This document shows positions 1 to 9,119 of a stretch of DNA of 23,949 bases, one piece after another (within the stretch, counting starts at the first letter, position 1; each line of letters begins with the position of its first letter). This stretch comes from Parvularia atlantis (taxonomy: Eukaryota > Opisthokonta > Rotosphaerida): NCBI GenBank assembly GCA_943704415.1, contig CALSCO010000436.1, positions 1 through 23,949 of the forward strand, read 5' to 3'. Both the position numbers and the translations under genes were made by a program. The notes under the pieces are model-generated. The model was not told where the DNA came from, made no database searches, and saw nothing but the letters and a program-made list of their open reading frames with translations.

Positions 1-1707
1 CCCCCCCCCCCCCCCCCCCCCGGCGGCGCTCACACGCGGCGCGGCGCGGCGCAGCATCAAGGCGATCGACAACCTCAACCAGGTCCTGGGCTACATCGGC
101 AAGCAGATGGACCTCAAGCTCGTCAACGTCTCGGCCGAGGACTTTGCCGACCACAACGCCAAGATCATCCTCGGCGTGATCTACCTGTGCGTCGCCGCGA
201 CCGCGCACGCGCCCGCTAACCCTGCGTGCGCAGCCTGTACAAGAAGCTCATGATCAAGACGATCGCCTCGGGCGGCAAGACGGCCGAGGAGGCGCTGATG
301 CTCTGGGTGCGCGAGAAGGTGCGCCCGTACGGCATCAAGATCGACAGCTACAAGACCAGCTTTGACGACGGTGCCGCTGCTGTGCGGCCGTGCGGGGCGG
401 AGCTGACACGGCCCGCTCGCCAGGCCGCGCGTTCCTCGCGCTCGTTGACGACTACGTCGAGGACAAGAGCAAGTTTGACTTTGCCAAGGCGCGGCCGCCA
501 CGCGCTGCGCCAGATGCGGCTGATGCGGTGGCGTGTCGGTTAGGCGGCGGGCCTGGACGCGCGCGCAAACCTCGAGAAGGCGTTCTCGTCGGCGCAGACG
601 CTGATGGGCGTGCCGCGCGTACTGGAGCCGCAGGACTTTGGCGAGGGCGTGACGGACGAGCGCGGCGTGATCATCGGTGCGCGCGCCACACAATGGTGCG
701 CTCGCACGCGGCCTGAGACGACGCGCGGTCTGCAGCGCTCTCGACCTACTTCCACGCGTTCAAGCTGGGCGAAAAGGAGCGCGAGAACGCGCGCAAGATG
801 CGCCTGCTGCAGAAGCAGCTGGACGAGCAGAACAAGGTGCGGGTGTGGGTGTTGGCTGTGCGCGTGCCGATGCGCGCATCCGCGCCAGCACATGGAGAGC
901 TCGGCGGCCGAGCTGGACCGGCTGCGCCGCGAGCTCGAGGATCAGAAGGCGCGCGTGCAGCCGGCGGATGTGTGGAACGCGTACCGCAACAACATGTCGG
1001 GCCACGCCCCGCCCGACTTCTCGATCCCGTTCAGCGTGGAGGAGAACGTGCTCGGGACCAGGTTTACGGCACGCGCGTCCTTTCGAACGCACAGTGTGCC
1101 TCGCTGACGCGGCCGCCGCGTGCCGCAGAGCTACCACATCCGCGTCGCCTGCGCTGACAAGGTCTGGGCGGTCAAGCGGCGCTACAGCGACTTTGACAAG
1201 CTGATGGAGAAGGTGCGCAACGAGGGGGGGGGGGACGGCTCTGCGCGGCACCGTTGCTGAGCGCGTTGCCGCAGATGAGCCGCGAGCTCAGGCGGCAGAT
1301 CGTGTCGCCCAAGCTGCCGCCCAAGCGCATGGTGGTGCGTGCGTGCTCGGCGCGTCGAGGCGACCGCGGCGTGCTGATGCGGCGACGGCCAGGGCAACCT
1401 CGACCTGGAGTTTGTCAACTCGCGCCGCGAGGCGCTTGAGGCGTTCCTGCGCGACGTCATTCGCAGCCACGCCGACCTGGCGCGCTCGGACGCGTTCGGT
1501 GCGGGCGTGCATGGGGTGGACGTGCGGGGCTGACGGCCACTGTGCTCAGCCGACTTTGTCAGCCGCGACACGATCAAGCAGCTGATTGACACGCCCACGT
1601 TTAAGAAGCGCGAGCGCGAGAAGCTCGACAAGGTGTTCAAGAGCCAGGCCGCGTCGCTCGGCGGCTCCGCGGGCGCAGCTGCCGAGGGGGCTACCGAAGA
1701 CGACTGA
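1..1707 (+). CDS. Tandem CH-domain and PX-domain protein (5' end missing)
   Basis: Probably links actin filaments to phosphoinositide membranes. Positions 22-54 are the end of an intron and coding starts at 55. Exons: 55-186, 234-370, 424-488, 544-676, 736-836, 889-1061, 1131-1212, 1275-1334, 1393-1498, 1550-1707. They give 381 residues in frame. The first part is the end of a first calponin-homology domain (NLNQVLGYI, NAKIILGVIY), then a full actinin-type second CH domain (TAEEALMLWVREKV, SFDDGRAFLALVDDY, ANLEKAF, STYFHAF). A charged coiled coil follows (KMRLLQKQLDEQ, AELDRLRRELED). The C-terminus is a PX domain with RRYSDF, LPPKRM and GNLDLEFVNSRREALEAFL. The intron at 489-543 has a GC donor (AAG|GCGCGG). 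The intron at 1062-1130 could instead run 1048-1128. Actin and phosphoinositide binding are inferred from the domains. The missing N-terminus would hold the rest of CH1. Confidence 0.85.
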
Positions 1708-1753
1708 CCCGAATTGCTCTGTGGTTGTACTCGCTCTGTCTCTCAGTTTGTGC

Positions 1754-2821
1754 ATGCAGCGCGGCGCCGTGTTGGTGCTGCTGCTGGCCGCGGCCATCGC
1801 GCTGGCGGCAGTGTGGTGGCCGCGCGCGCCCGCTGCCACACTGCAGCTCGCCTCGGCGCGCGACGTGCCCGAGCGGCGGGTGCGTCGGATGTACGGCCAC
1901 CCGCGCGCGATTTCTGAGGCCTACCCGTGCGCGCCAGTGGGACGAGGTGCATCTGCTCGTGCAGTGGCACCGCCCAGCGAGCGCGGCGCGACTGGCCGAG
2001 TACGAGCGCGCGCAGCGGCGCAACTTGGCCAACGCGCACCTCACGCACATCCACTTCCTGCAGGGTGCGCCGGGCGGCCCCGATCGACGTCGGCCTTACA
2101 CGAGCGCGTGCGTGCGCAGGCACCGACGACGCAGCCGACGGCGGCTTCGAGCCGATGCTCTGGCGCTCGCTGTGCGACGAGGGCGGCGACAGGGCGGCGT
2201 GCCGCGCGCGCGCGAGCGTGCACTACCTCCCGTTCACAGGGCGGCTGTCGGCGCAGACGGCGTTCCGCTACGCCGCGACGCACCTGCGCGGGCGCACGTG
2301 CATGCTGGCCAACCTCGACATCTTCTTCGACGAGAGCCTCGCGCTGCTGACGCAGCCCGGGATCGACCTCGGCCTGTGGCAGACGTACTTTCTCTCGCGC
2401 TACGAGGAGGACGAGGCGGCGCACCCGAGCGGTGCGTCTCCGCGCGTGTGCACGGACAGAGCAGACGACGCCCGCCCGGCACAGGCACACAGTGCGGGCC
2501 GCGCTACATCGGCTCGCACGATACGGTCGTCTTTGTGCCGCCGCTCCCGACGGCCCTCGTCGAGCGCTGCGACTTTGTCCTGGGCACGTGGGGCATCGAG
2601 AATCGGCTCATGTGGGAGTTTGAGCGTGCGGGCGTGGCCTTCCGCAACCCGTGCGTGGACGTGCGCTCGTGGCACGTGCACCGCTCGCAGTACAAGAGGT
2701 GCGCGCGGTCGCCGCGGCCGAGGCTGTGCTGACAGACGGGCTGCGGCGCAGCGAGTGGATGCCCATGGTCAACGACGACAACCGGAGCGCGGTCGCGCAC
2801 CCCGCTCGGCTGCGTCCTTGA
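1754..2821 (+). CDS. Type II membrane protein, glycosyltransferase-like family
   Basis: Five exons (1754-1879, 1938-2064, 2120-2431, 2485-2698, 2752-2821) give 282 residues. The start is the ATG after the preceding gene's stop; it opens a short N-terminus with one hydrophobic helix (residues 5-21, LLLAAAIALAAVWW), read as a signal anchor. The lumenal part has the pattern WDEVHLLVQWHRP, then RRNLAN, a TYR-type block ending in the acidic motif NLDIFFD, then LSRYEED, IGSHDTVVFVPPLP, VLGTWGIENR and NPC...WHVHRSQYK. From memory this order (N-x-DI-F-F-D, R, SxD, G-x-x-x-EN, NP, H-x-H-x-S) recurs in a family of putative sugar-nucleotide transferases of algae, protists and bacteria. I cannot name the sugar or acceptor. 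A Golgi location is inferred from topology. It lies 46 nt after the CH/PX gene, and its stop is 57 nt from the convergent beta-glucosidase stop. Confidence 0.75.
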
Positions 2822-2878
2822 CATTGCTCACTCTGCATTGCATTGCGGCGCGCGCGCGCGCGAGGCAAGAACTAATGA

Positions 2879-5140
2879 TCACTTGCCCTTGGCCGCCGCC
2901 GTCTGCTGCGCGTGCTCCTCCACGATGCGCTTGAACGGCAGCGCGCCCGGGCGTAGCGTGCGCTGCGGCACGCGCGCGTGAGCGACGCGCTGCACCGACA
3001 GGGGCGCGCCGCGGCACCTTTTGCGTCGCAAAGTCGACCTCGTACAGGCCGAAGCGCATCGAGTAGCCGCTGCGATTGCGCGCGTGTCAGCCGCTCTCGT
3101 CCGCCCGCGCACGCTCGTTGCACGCACGCGCTCCACTCAAAGTTATCCATGAGCGACCAGTAAAAGTAGCCGCGGCAGTCGACGCCGTCGCGGATCGCGC
3201 GCGAGACCGCGTACAAATACCGGCGGATGAACAGCGCGCGGCGGTCGTCGGCCGCGTCGGCCAAGCCGTTCTCGGTCACGATCACGGGCACGCCGATTGT
3301 CGAGATGAGCTGCGCAGACGGTCAGCGCGGCAGCGAGTAGGGGCCTGCGCGTGCGGACCTTGAGCGCGCGGTAGATGCCCTCGGGGTACAGCGGGTAGTC
3401 CATGTCGGTCATGAGAGCTGGTGCGGGAGCACGCGGGTCAGGTCGTACACCGCATCGCAGGCGTGAGCGCACCGCCGGGAGCGTGCACAAACGTGAACGG
3501 CTCGCTCAAGTTGAGCTGCACCTTAACTTGGTAGTGCGAGTAGTAGTTGAGGCCGACAAAGTCGTTCGAGTTGACCGCCCTGATTTCCGCGCGCGGGACG
3601 GTGTCAGAGCTGCTGTGCGCGCGTGCGAGAGCGCGTGCGCACTTGGCGTTGTAATGGTACACCGACGCGGTCAGGATGCGCGCGCGGAAGTGGCCAGTGC
3701 GGAAGAAGTTGATCACGGACAGGTTGAACACGCTGTGCAGCACGTCGGCCAGGTAACGCTCGAACGGGTTCCTGCCCCGCGACACTACCGTCAGGGTATG
3801 CGCGCAGAGGCAGGAGGCCACACCAGTCGTTCGCCGGCTCGAAGAAGAAGATGTTCTTGACGATGCCCACCTTGGCCTCCTCGCCGCCCGGCAGCGCTGT
3901 GTCGCCGACGGTCAGCCTCAGTGCACGCTCAAGCCGTCGCCGCACCCTTGATCGCGTGGTAAGTCTGAACGTGCGCCTCGCACAGGTTGCGCAGGTGCGT
4001 CGCGGCCAGCTGCCAGTCCTGCGGGCCATGCGGGTTGGGCACAAGCGAGCGCCACGCGGCCGCCTCACCTGCTTGCCCGGCGGCATGTCACCCATGAAGT
4101 AGCCGCCCGACGTGATCACCTCGGGCTCGTTGATCGTCATCCAGTACTTGACCTGCGCGGCCGGACGTGGGTGAGCCATGTGCGTGCCGCGCAGGCACAC
4201 ATGCCGCGCACCTTGCCGCCAAACTCGGCGAAGGCGCGCTTGCAGTACTCGACAAACAGCTCGATGTTTTCCTCCTTCTCAAACGCGCCGCGCTCCTGTG
4301 CCGCACGTGTGAGCAGGCGAGCCGGCGGTGTGCCGGCCGGCGCACCTGGAACCAGGTCGGGTTGGTGAAGTGGTGCAGCGTCACGAACGGCGTCAGCTTG
4401 GCCGCGAGCAGCTTGTCGATCTCGGTGTGGTAGTGCGCGGCGACGTCCTGGCGCGCCCCGATGTGAGCAAGCGGGTGAAGACAGCGCGTGCGCCACCTTG
4501 TCCCACGCGCCCGCCGTCGGCTGCAGCTTGCTCCACTCGATCGAGAAGCGGTACGCGTTCACGCCGAGCTCCTTCATCAGCGCGATGTCCTGGGCGGGCC
4601 TGTGTCAGCATCGACCGCGTGCGCGCGTATGCACCTCGTCCACGCGGTTCCAGTGGTCGCACGCGACCATCGCCGAGTCGCCGCGACTGCGCCCGCGCCC
4701 GCCACCGTGAGCGGACGTGCCACGCGCAGCACGCGCCCCGCGCGCCCCACGCACTCGACGCGCGGCGTGCCGTCGGGCTTCTTGCTGCGCTCCCACTGCG
4801 CCCAGTTGTTGTTGGTGCAGTTGCCCTCGATCTGCGCGCACACGAGTAAGACCCACGCGAGCGCGGCCGCCCGTGCACCTGGTGCGCCGCCGTCGCCGTG
4901 CCCCACCAGAAGCCCGGCGGGAATGCGACGTCGTCCGGGTTGATGCGCTCGCGCGGCTTCTGCCCGTTGTCCCAGACCCAGTGCAGGCTGCGGACGTGCT
5001 CAGGCGCACGCGCACGCGCACGCGCACACGTACCGCTTCGCCTGCGACGCGCGCGCGTAGTACGCGTTCACAGCGCCCAGTACGACCGCGGCGCTGACCA
5101 GCGCAGGCAACGGGTTCGCTGCCAGAGCGGCGACGTCCAT
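2879..5140 (-). CDS. Glycoside hydrolase family 1 beta-glucosidase, membrane-anchored
   Basis: Retaining beta-glycosidase of family GH1. Sixteen exons in minus order: 5140-5034, 4987-4879, 4831-4755, 4686-4635, 4589-4497, 4447-4346, 4295-4212, 4152-4069, 4018-3946, 3896-3824, 3771-3643, 3579-3473, 3417-3359, 3309-3128, 3069-3018, 2962-2879. They sum to 1467 nt, or 488 residues, the usual size of one GH1 domain. Signature parts: FPPGFWWGTATAAHQIEG at the start of the barrel, ACDHWNRVDEDIALMKELG, YRFSIEWSKLQP, TLHHFTNP, the acid/base in TINEPE (Glu217), the nucleophile in VIVTENGLA (Glu396), then YFYWSLMDNFEWSAGY and RFGLYEVDF. A hydrophobic stretch at residues 10-28 before the barrel suggests a signal anchor. 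Substrate range cannot be read from sequence. The start codon is 110 nt from the divergent msrA start. All fifteen introns are 45-68 nt with GT donors. Confidence 0.95.
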
Positions 5141-5250
5141 CGTGGCGGTGCGAGTGTCGAGCACTGTGACAGCTCGAACGTCAGCCGCGCTGCAGCTTTT
5201 GAAGGACGCGCGGCACACTTTCTGCGCCGCCAGCCCCCTCACGCCCCTCG
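5141..5250. promoter_or_regulatory. Divergent promoter gap, beta-glucosidase / msrA
   Basis: The 110 nt between the two start codons must carry the promoters and 5' UTRs of both genes. I see no TATA box. The only A/T-richer patch is cagcttttgaagg near 5195-5207. Confidence 0.5.
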
Positions 5251-5938
5251 ATGCCCCTCGCCACGGCGCGCCGCGAGTCGATCGCCACGCTCGCCATGGG
5301 CTGATTCTGGGGGCCGCAGGACATCTACGACAACGGTGCGCCTACCGCGCTCGCGCGCCGCGCGCCAGCGGCTCACGCTCGGGCGCAGTCGAGGGTGTCC
5401 TGCGCACCGAGGTCGGCTACACCGGCGGCACGACACCCGCGCCGACGTACCACGACCTCGCGGACCACACCGAGAGCATCCGCGTGTGGTTCGACCCGGA
5501 CCGCGTCAGCTACGCCAAGATCCTGGACGTGTTCTGGCGCAACCACTCGCCCACGTCCAAGGTGCGCGTGCGTGCGTGCTTGCTTACGTCATGGCCGCTC
5601 AGACGGCGTGCGCGTGCGCAGGGACACACGCAGTACATGTCGGCCATTTTCTGCAGCGACGCCGAGCAGCTGGCCGAGGCGCTCAAGTCGCGCAACAGCC
5701 AGCCGAACGCCGAGCGGGTGCGCTGCGCTGCGGCGCGTGTTGTGCGCGCGCGAGGCTGACGCGGCCGGCGCCCCGATGCAGATTAAGACGCGCATCGAGC
5801 TTGCCAAGCACTGGACGCCGGCCGAGGAGGTGTGCGCGTGTGCTGTGCGAAGTGCGCCGGTCGCTGACGGTCGGGCGCGCGCAGTATCACCAGAAGTACT
5901 ACGAGAAGCACAACTACGGCCATGCCTGCCGCCGCTGA
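5251..5938 (+). CDS. msrA: Selenoprotein peptide-methionine (S)-S-oxide reductase, Sec at the active site
   Basis: MsrA reduces methionine-S-sulfoxide in proteins and free methionine. Exons 5251-5335, 5389-5561, 5622-5717, 5782-5829 and 5885-5938 give 151 residues. The catalytic motif, GCFWG in nearly all MsrA, is here GGC TGA TTC TGG GGG: the nucleophilic cysteine codon is an in-frame TGA at 5302-5304 (residue 18). The rest of the protein is intact: TEVGYTGG, TYHDLADHTESIRVWFDP, ILDVFWRNHSPT, QYMSAIF, TPAEEYHQKYYEKHNYG, and a C-terminal Cys (HACRR) that could resolve the selenenylsulfide. No GT or GC donor lets an intron remove the TGA alone. TGA is the ordinary stop in neighbouring genes. 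A SECIS-like hairpin follows the final stop. Selenocysteine MsrA is known from Chlamydomonas and a few other protists. A pseudogene with one nonsense change is the alternative, but it fits poorly with the position of the codon and with the hairpin. Confidence 0.9.
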
Positions 5939-5961
5939 GGCCGCCTTCCCGTGTTCACCCA

Positions 5962-6043
5962 GCATGCCGCATGACGCTGCCCCTCCGTCAAAGCCCGCGG
6001 TCACATCGACCGTCGGGGCGGGGGGTGGCCGACCGTCGCGCGC
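5962..6043 (+). promoter_or_regulatory. Candidate type II SECIS element in the msrA 3' UTR
   Basis: ATGAC at 5971-5975 faces CGAC at 6030-6033, the tandem G.A/A.G quartet of eukaryotic SECIS elements. Between them 5976-5985 pairs with 6020-6029 (10 bp, with three G.U pairs). A 5' bulge at 5986-5992 then contains AAA (5990-5992), the unpaired adenosines expected above helix II. A second stem follows: 5993-5996 with 6016-6019, and 5998-6002 with 6008-6012, closed by a 5-nt loop. A weak helix I can form from 5962-5967 and 6038-6043. The spacing from quartet to AAA is 14 nt, slightly long. The pairing was done by eye. Confidence 0.7.
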
Positions 6044-6098
6044 CCTCACCGGGCCCGACCGTGCGTGACTGTATGTGTACACCTGGGATCGAGCGCTG

Positions 6099-6907
6099 TC
6101 ACGAGTCGCGCTCGCCAAAGACAAAGGTGAACGTCACGCGCGCCAGCGACTCGCCCTCGCCGCCCAGCAGCTGCACCGGCACCTGCTCGGTGTACACGCC
6201 CGTGCTTGGCCCTGCGCGCCGATGGGTGCACAATGCGTGCACGTTGCCGCGCAGTCGCCCCAGCCGCTCGACCTGCACGGCCTTGGGTACGGCGCGCTGG
6301 CCGGGCTCGGCCTGGCCCATCACCTGCGTGCAGACACGTCGGCGGTTCAGCGAACGTCTCGCTCAGCGCGCACACATGCAGGCACCTGCAGGACCGCCGC
6401 CAGCTCGGCCAGTGAGACGAGCGCGCCGTACGACACGGTGCGGTAGATGTTGTACGTGCTGGTGCTCGCCTACGCGCGCGTGCGTGTGCGGGATGAGACG
6501 AGGGCGTGGCGCGCGCTGAGCCGCACCCGCATCACAAGGTGCACACCGCGCCCCGAGATATCGCGCACCTCGCACGGCACGCTCAGGCTGTGCGGGCTCG
6601 ACAAGTGCAGGATGCGCCGGAACAACCACCATCCAAGCGGCAGCCCGTGCAGGCGCTGCCAGATGACGCGCACGTTGGCCCGCCCCCGCACGGCGTAGAG
6701 CCCGATCTTGGCGCGCGGCAGGTTGAGCTCACGCAGCGCACCCGCGCGCGAAAAAAAAAAAAAAACGCGCACCGCGAGCGGGTACAGCGCCAGCAGGCCC
6801 AAGATCGTCAGCACCTGCTGCGCCGACAGGCCCGACAGGTGCAGCAGCGCCGCGGCCAGGTCCGTCGCCGCGTGCAGCAGCGCGATGGCGGCGCGCTCGA
6901 GCGTCAT
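6099..6907 (-). CDS. Hotdog-fold thioesterase-like protein (DUF4442/4HBT type)
   Basis: Exons 6907-6773, 6706-6527, 6469-6386 and 6323-6099 give 207 residues ending in TGA. The N-terminus is hydrophobic (AAIALLHAATDLAAALLHL, LTILGLLALYPLA) and probably membrane-associated. The body has the layout of a hotdog domain: IYRTVSYGALVSLAELAAVLQV corresponds to the N-x-G-T-v-x-x-G-A-L-x-x-L-A-E-x-A helix of DUF4442-type thioesterases. VERLGRLRGNVHA and a final EGESLARVTFTFVF strand follow. Substrate is unknown; acyl-CoA is inferred from the fold. The first intron (6707-6772) contains a run of 15 A on the plus strand. Its acceptor was chosen because CTCAAC lies 14 nt upstream; an alternative acceptor at 6728 also keeps frame. 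Its start is 25 nt from that of the THEM6-like gene, also a hotdog protein. Confidence 0.65.
6751..6765. repeat. A15 homopolymer inside an intron
   Basis: Fifteen A on the plus strand (a T tract in the transcript) lie just after the donor of the first intron of the minus-strand hotdog gene, in an otherwise very GC-rich setting. Confidence 0.9.
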
Positions 6908-6932
6908 TTTTCGATACGCGCAGGAAAAAAAA
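6908..6932. promoter_or_regulatory. 25-nt divergent gap between two hotdog genes
   Basis: Only 25 nt separate the two start codons, ending in nine A directly before the plus-strand ATG. Promoter elements must overlap the 5' coding ends, or one true start lies further inside. Confidence 0.45.
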
Positions 6933-7724
6933 ATGCTGCTGTATCTGCTGCGCAACGCCCGCGTGCTCCTGCGCGCGCAGGGCACGCCGCGCGTGGCGCT
7001 CAACGACGAGTCGGTCATCGTCGAGCGCGTGCGCCTGACCGACCTCGACTACAACCTGTGCGGGCGCGATCGCGCGATGCCGCTCAACCGACACGACGCG
7101 CTGCGCGCAGGCACATGAACAACGCGCGCTACCTCGAGGCGTTTGAGATGGGCCGGCTGGACCAGATCGCGCGCTCGGGCGTGCTGCAGCTCATGCTCAA
7201 CGACAAGCTCATGCCCGTCGTCGGCTCGATCGACGTGCGCTTCATGCACCAGATGCGCTACGGCCAGCGCTTCGCCGTGCACTCGCGGCTGGTGCGGCGC
7301 GGCGCATGCCGTCTGCTTCTGCACCGACGCTGATGGGTGCGCAGGATGGCTGGGACGACCGCTGGTTCTTCCTCAGCCAAAGCATGACGACCGTGCACGA
7401 CGGCAAGCTCGCCGCGACGGCCTTTGTGCGCGCGGCCTTCCTGCGCAAGAACCGCATCGTCGTCCCGACCGAGATCCTGACGCAGCTTGGCATCGAGGCC
7501 GAGGCTCGGCGCATGCCCGAGGCGATCCAGGTACGTTCCCCTCCTTCGCGATGGTTGGCAGGGTGACACGTGTGTGTGTGTGTGTGTGCGCGCGCGCGCG
7601 CGCGCGGCAGGCGTTCGAGACGGCCGAGAACAACATCCACAAGCTGCTGCGCCAGCACACGCACTATGACCCACACGCGCACCAGCACCAGCACGGCGCA
7701 GGCGCGGGCAAGCACAAGCACTGA
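6933..7724 (+). CDS. THEM6-like thioesterase superfamily protein
   Basis: Exons 6933-7057, 7111-7291, 7345-7530 and 7611-7724 give 201 residues. The order matches animal THEM6: a short hydrophobic N-terminus (MLLYLLRNARVLL), the hotdog signature DLDYNLHMNNARYLEAFEMGRLD, then GSIDVRFMHQMRYGQRF, GWDDRWFFLSQSM and LAATAFVRAAFLRKN. The asparagine/aspartate core of the D-x-N-x-H-M-N-N motif is intact. THEM6 is an ER-membrane protein with a 4HBT fold and poorly known substrate. The C-terminus here is a histidine-rich tail (HTHYDPHAHQHQHG...HKH) that might bind metal; that is inference only. The third intron (7531-7610) is 80 nt because it carries a TG/CG dinucleotide tract. The stop is 35 nt from the convergent gene's stop. 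Confidence 0.88.
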
Positions 7725-7759
7725 CTCGCGTGGCCCGCCAATGTATGTACACGTGCAAG

Positions 7760-8496
7760 CTAGAGCACAAGGTCCTCGTTGTCGGGCAGGTCGTCGTACA
7801 CGACCACGCCCGTGTCGTTGTGCCCGTGCGTGACCAGGTGGTACTGCGCACCCATCTGCGCCAGCGCGTAGGACGAGTGCATGACCGTGTTGCCGACGTC
7901 GTCCACGAGCATGACGTACTCGACCTGCGCCGCGTCAGCAACATTCGTTTTTGCGAGCGCACACACGCACGCACCTCCCAGTGCACCGGGCCGTCAAACT
8001 CGGGCAGCGTCATGTGCGAGCACACGCGCTCAAAGCGCTCGGCCGGCGTCCCGGGCACAAACGACGCCACGGCGGGCTCCCAGAAGTGCGGCGCCGTGCT
8101 GCGCATCTGCGAGCGCACACGTGTCACCCACGCCGTCACCACACAAAAGAAAGCTGCGGCGCACCCTCAGATGGCTCACGAGCATACCCTGGTGCGAAAG
8201 GCGAGTCAGCCACGAGACGCACAAGCATGGCACCGCACCGGCTGAGTGCCTCTGCTGAGCCCGCTCGGCAGGTCCTCGATCGCGATGCACACGTGCGGCC
8301 CCGGCGCGTGCTTGCCCGTGGCCGCATCGGCGTAATACACGCGCGGCACAAATAGCAGCTCAAGCAGCACGGGCGGCACAACGTCCACCGGCGCGTTGAT
8401 CACCATGAACGTGTGCACAAGCTCGTGCTGGCGCATCCCGGCCGCGTAGGACACCAGCTCGGGCAGTCGCTCGTCTGCACGCATGCGCATCAGCCG

Positions 8497-8547
<51 letters not shown>

Positions 8548-9097
8548 AGCAGTGCGACAAACCTCCACCGAGCGTCACCTGCTCGATCGTCCACACGCCG
8601 TTCGCGTTGGCCACCGGCAGCTCCACGCTCGCCGTGCACATCAGCTTGCTGTTCTGCACGACCGCGTCGCACTCGACCACGCGCGGCATCCGCTGCGGGC
8701 CCGTCACGGTCAGGCTCGCCGGCAGAGTCGCTCGCGTGGCCACCACGTCCGCCGGCCCCTCAAACACGACTGGCGCGCGCAAGCTCAGCCCCGTGCAAAC
8801 ACGCGCAGCAGCAGCATGCACGCACGCGTGATCGTCACGACCGGGTGCAGCGCCACGTCTTCGGGCTGACGCGGCCCGCGCGGCGCCGTGTGCGGACGCG
8901 GCGTCGGCAGGCGCTGCAGTTGGCGGTAGTCGGCGATGGCCGGGTGCGCGGCGACGGCCGTCAGCACTACATCTGGCCCCTGCGGGTCCGCGTGTCGGCG
9001 CCACGGTGCACATGGGCGGCAGGCGCACCGGCTCGGCCGCGACGACGAGCGCCGCCGCGACGAGCACCCAGAGCGTGACGAGCAGCCATCGTGTCAT
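7760..9097 (-). CDS. Secreted protein of unknown function, beta-rich
   Basis: Seven exons (9097-9029, 8979-8826, 8769-8563, 8474-8239, 8188-8165, 8106-7975, 7924-7760) give 328 residues ending in TAG. The N-terminus is a clear signal peptide (MTRWLLVTLWVLVAAALVVAAEP). There is no C-terminal membrane segment, so secretion is likely. The body is made of hydrophobic strands typical of beta-sandwich domains: VTITLVFEGPADV, ASLTVTG, GVWTIEQVTLGG, LVHTFMVINAP. A C-terminal block reads VHWEVEYVMLVDDVGNTV...YALAQMGAQYHLV. That D-x-x-G-N...L-x-x-G pattern recalls repeated extracellular domains of social amoebae, a weak resemblance. I do not recognise the family. One exon is only 24 nt. The start is 22 nt from the USP5-like start. 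Confidence 0.7.
8499..8540. repeat. (GT)21 microsatellite within an intron
   Basis: Twenty-one GT units run from 8499 to 8540, then a short CG tract. They lie inside the intron 8475-8562 of the minus-strand secreted-protein gene, between donor and branch site, and make it the longest intron of that gene (88 nt). Confidence 0.95.
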
Positions 9098-9119
9098 AGT
9101 TCGAAGCTCGCAAAACGCG
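9098..9119. promoter_or_regulatory. 22-nt divergent gap, secreted protein / USP5-like
   Basis: Only 22 nt (agttcgaagctcgcaaaacg and two more bases) separate the two ATGs. Both reading frames are well supported, so any shared promoter is minimal or extends into coding sequence. Confidence 0.5.

Noticed and set aside
1-21. Poly-C at the start and G-runs at the end as telomere or biological repeats
   Set aside because: They are simple homopolymers at the edges of the sequence, most likely where assembly failed. No telomere-type unit is present.
1927-1937. An 11-nt intron (gtgcgcgccag) in the transferase-like gene
   Set aside because: Too short to splice and it breaks the frame. A donor at 1880 gives a normal 58-nt intron ending at the same acceptor.
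5302-5304. Reading the TGA in msrA as a pseudogene mutation or as recoded sense TGA
   Set aside because: It falls exactly on the catalytic residue, all other features are intact, a SECIS-like hairpin follows, and TGA ends most other genes in the window.
6203-6233. A 31-nt intron in the last exon of the minus-strand hotdog gene
   Set aside because: The frame is open without it, removal would shift the frame, and it is shorter than any supported intron here.
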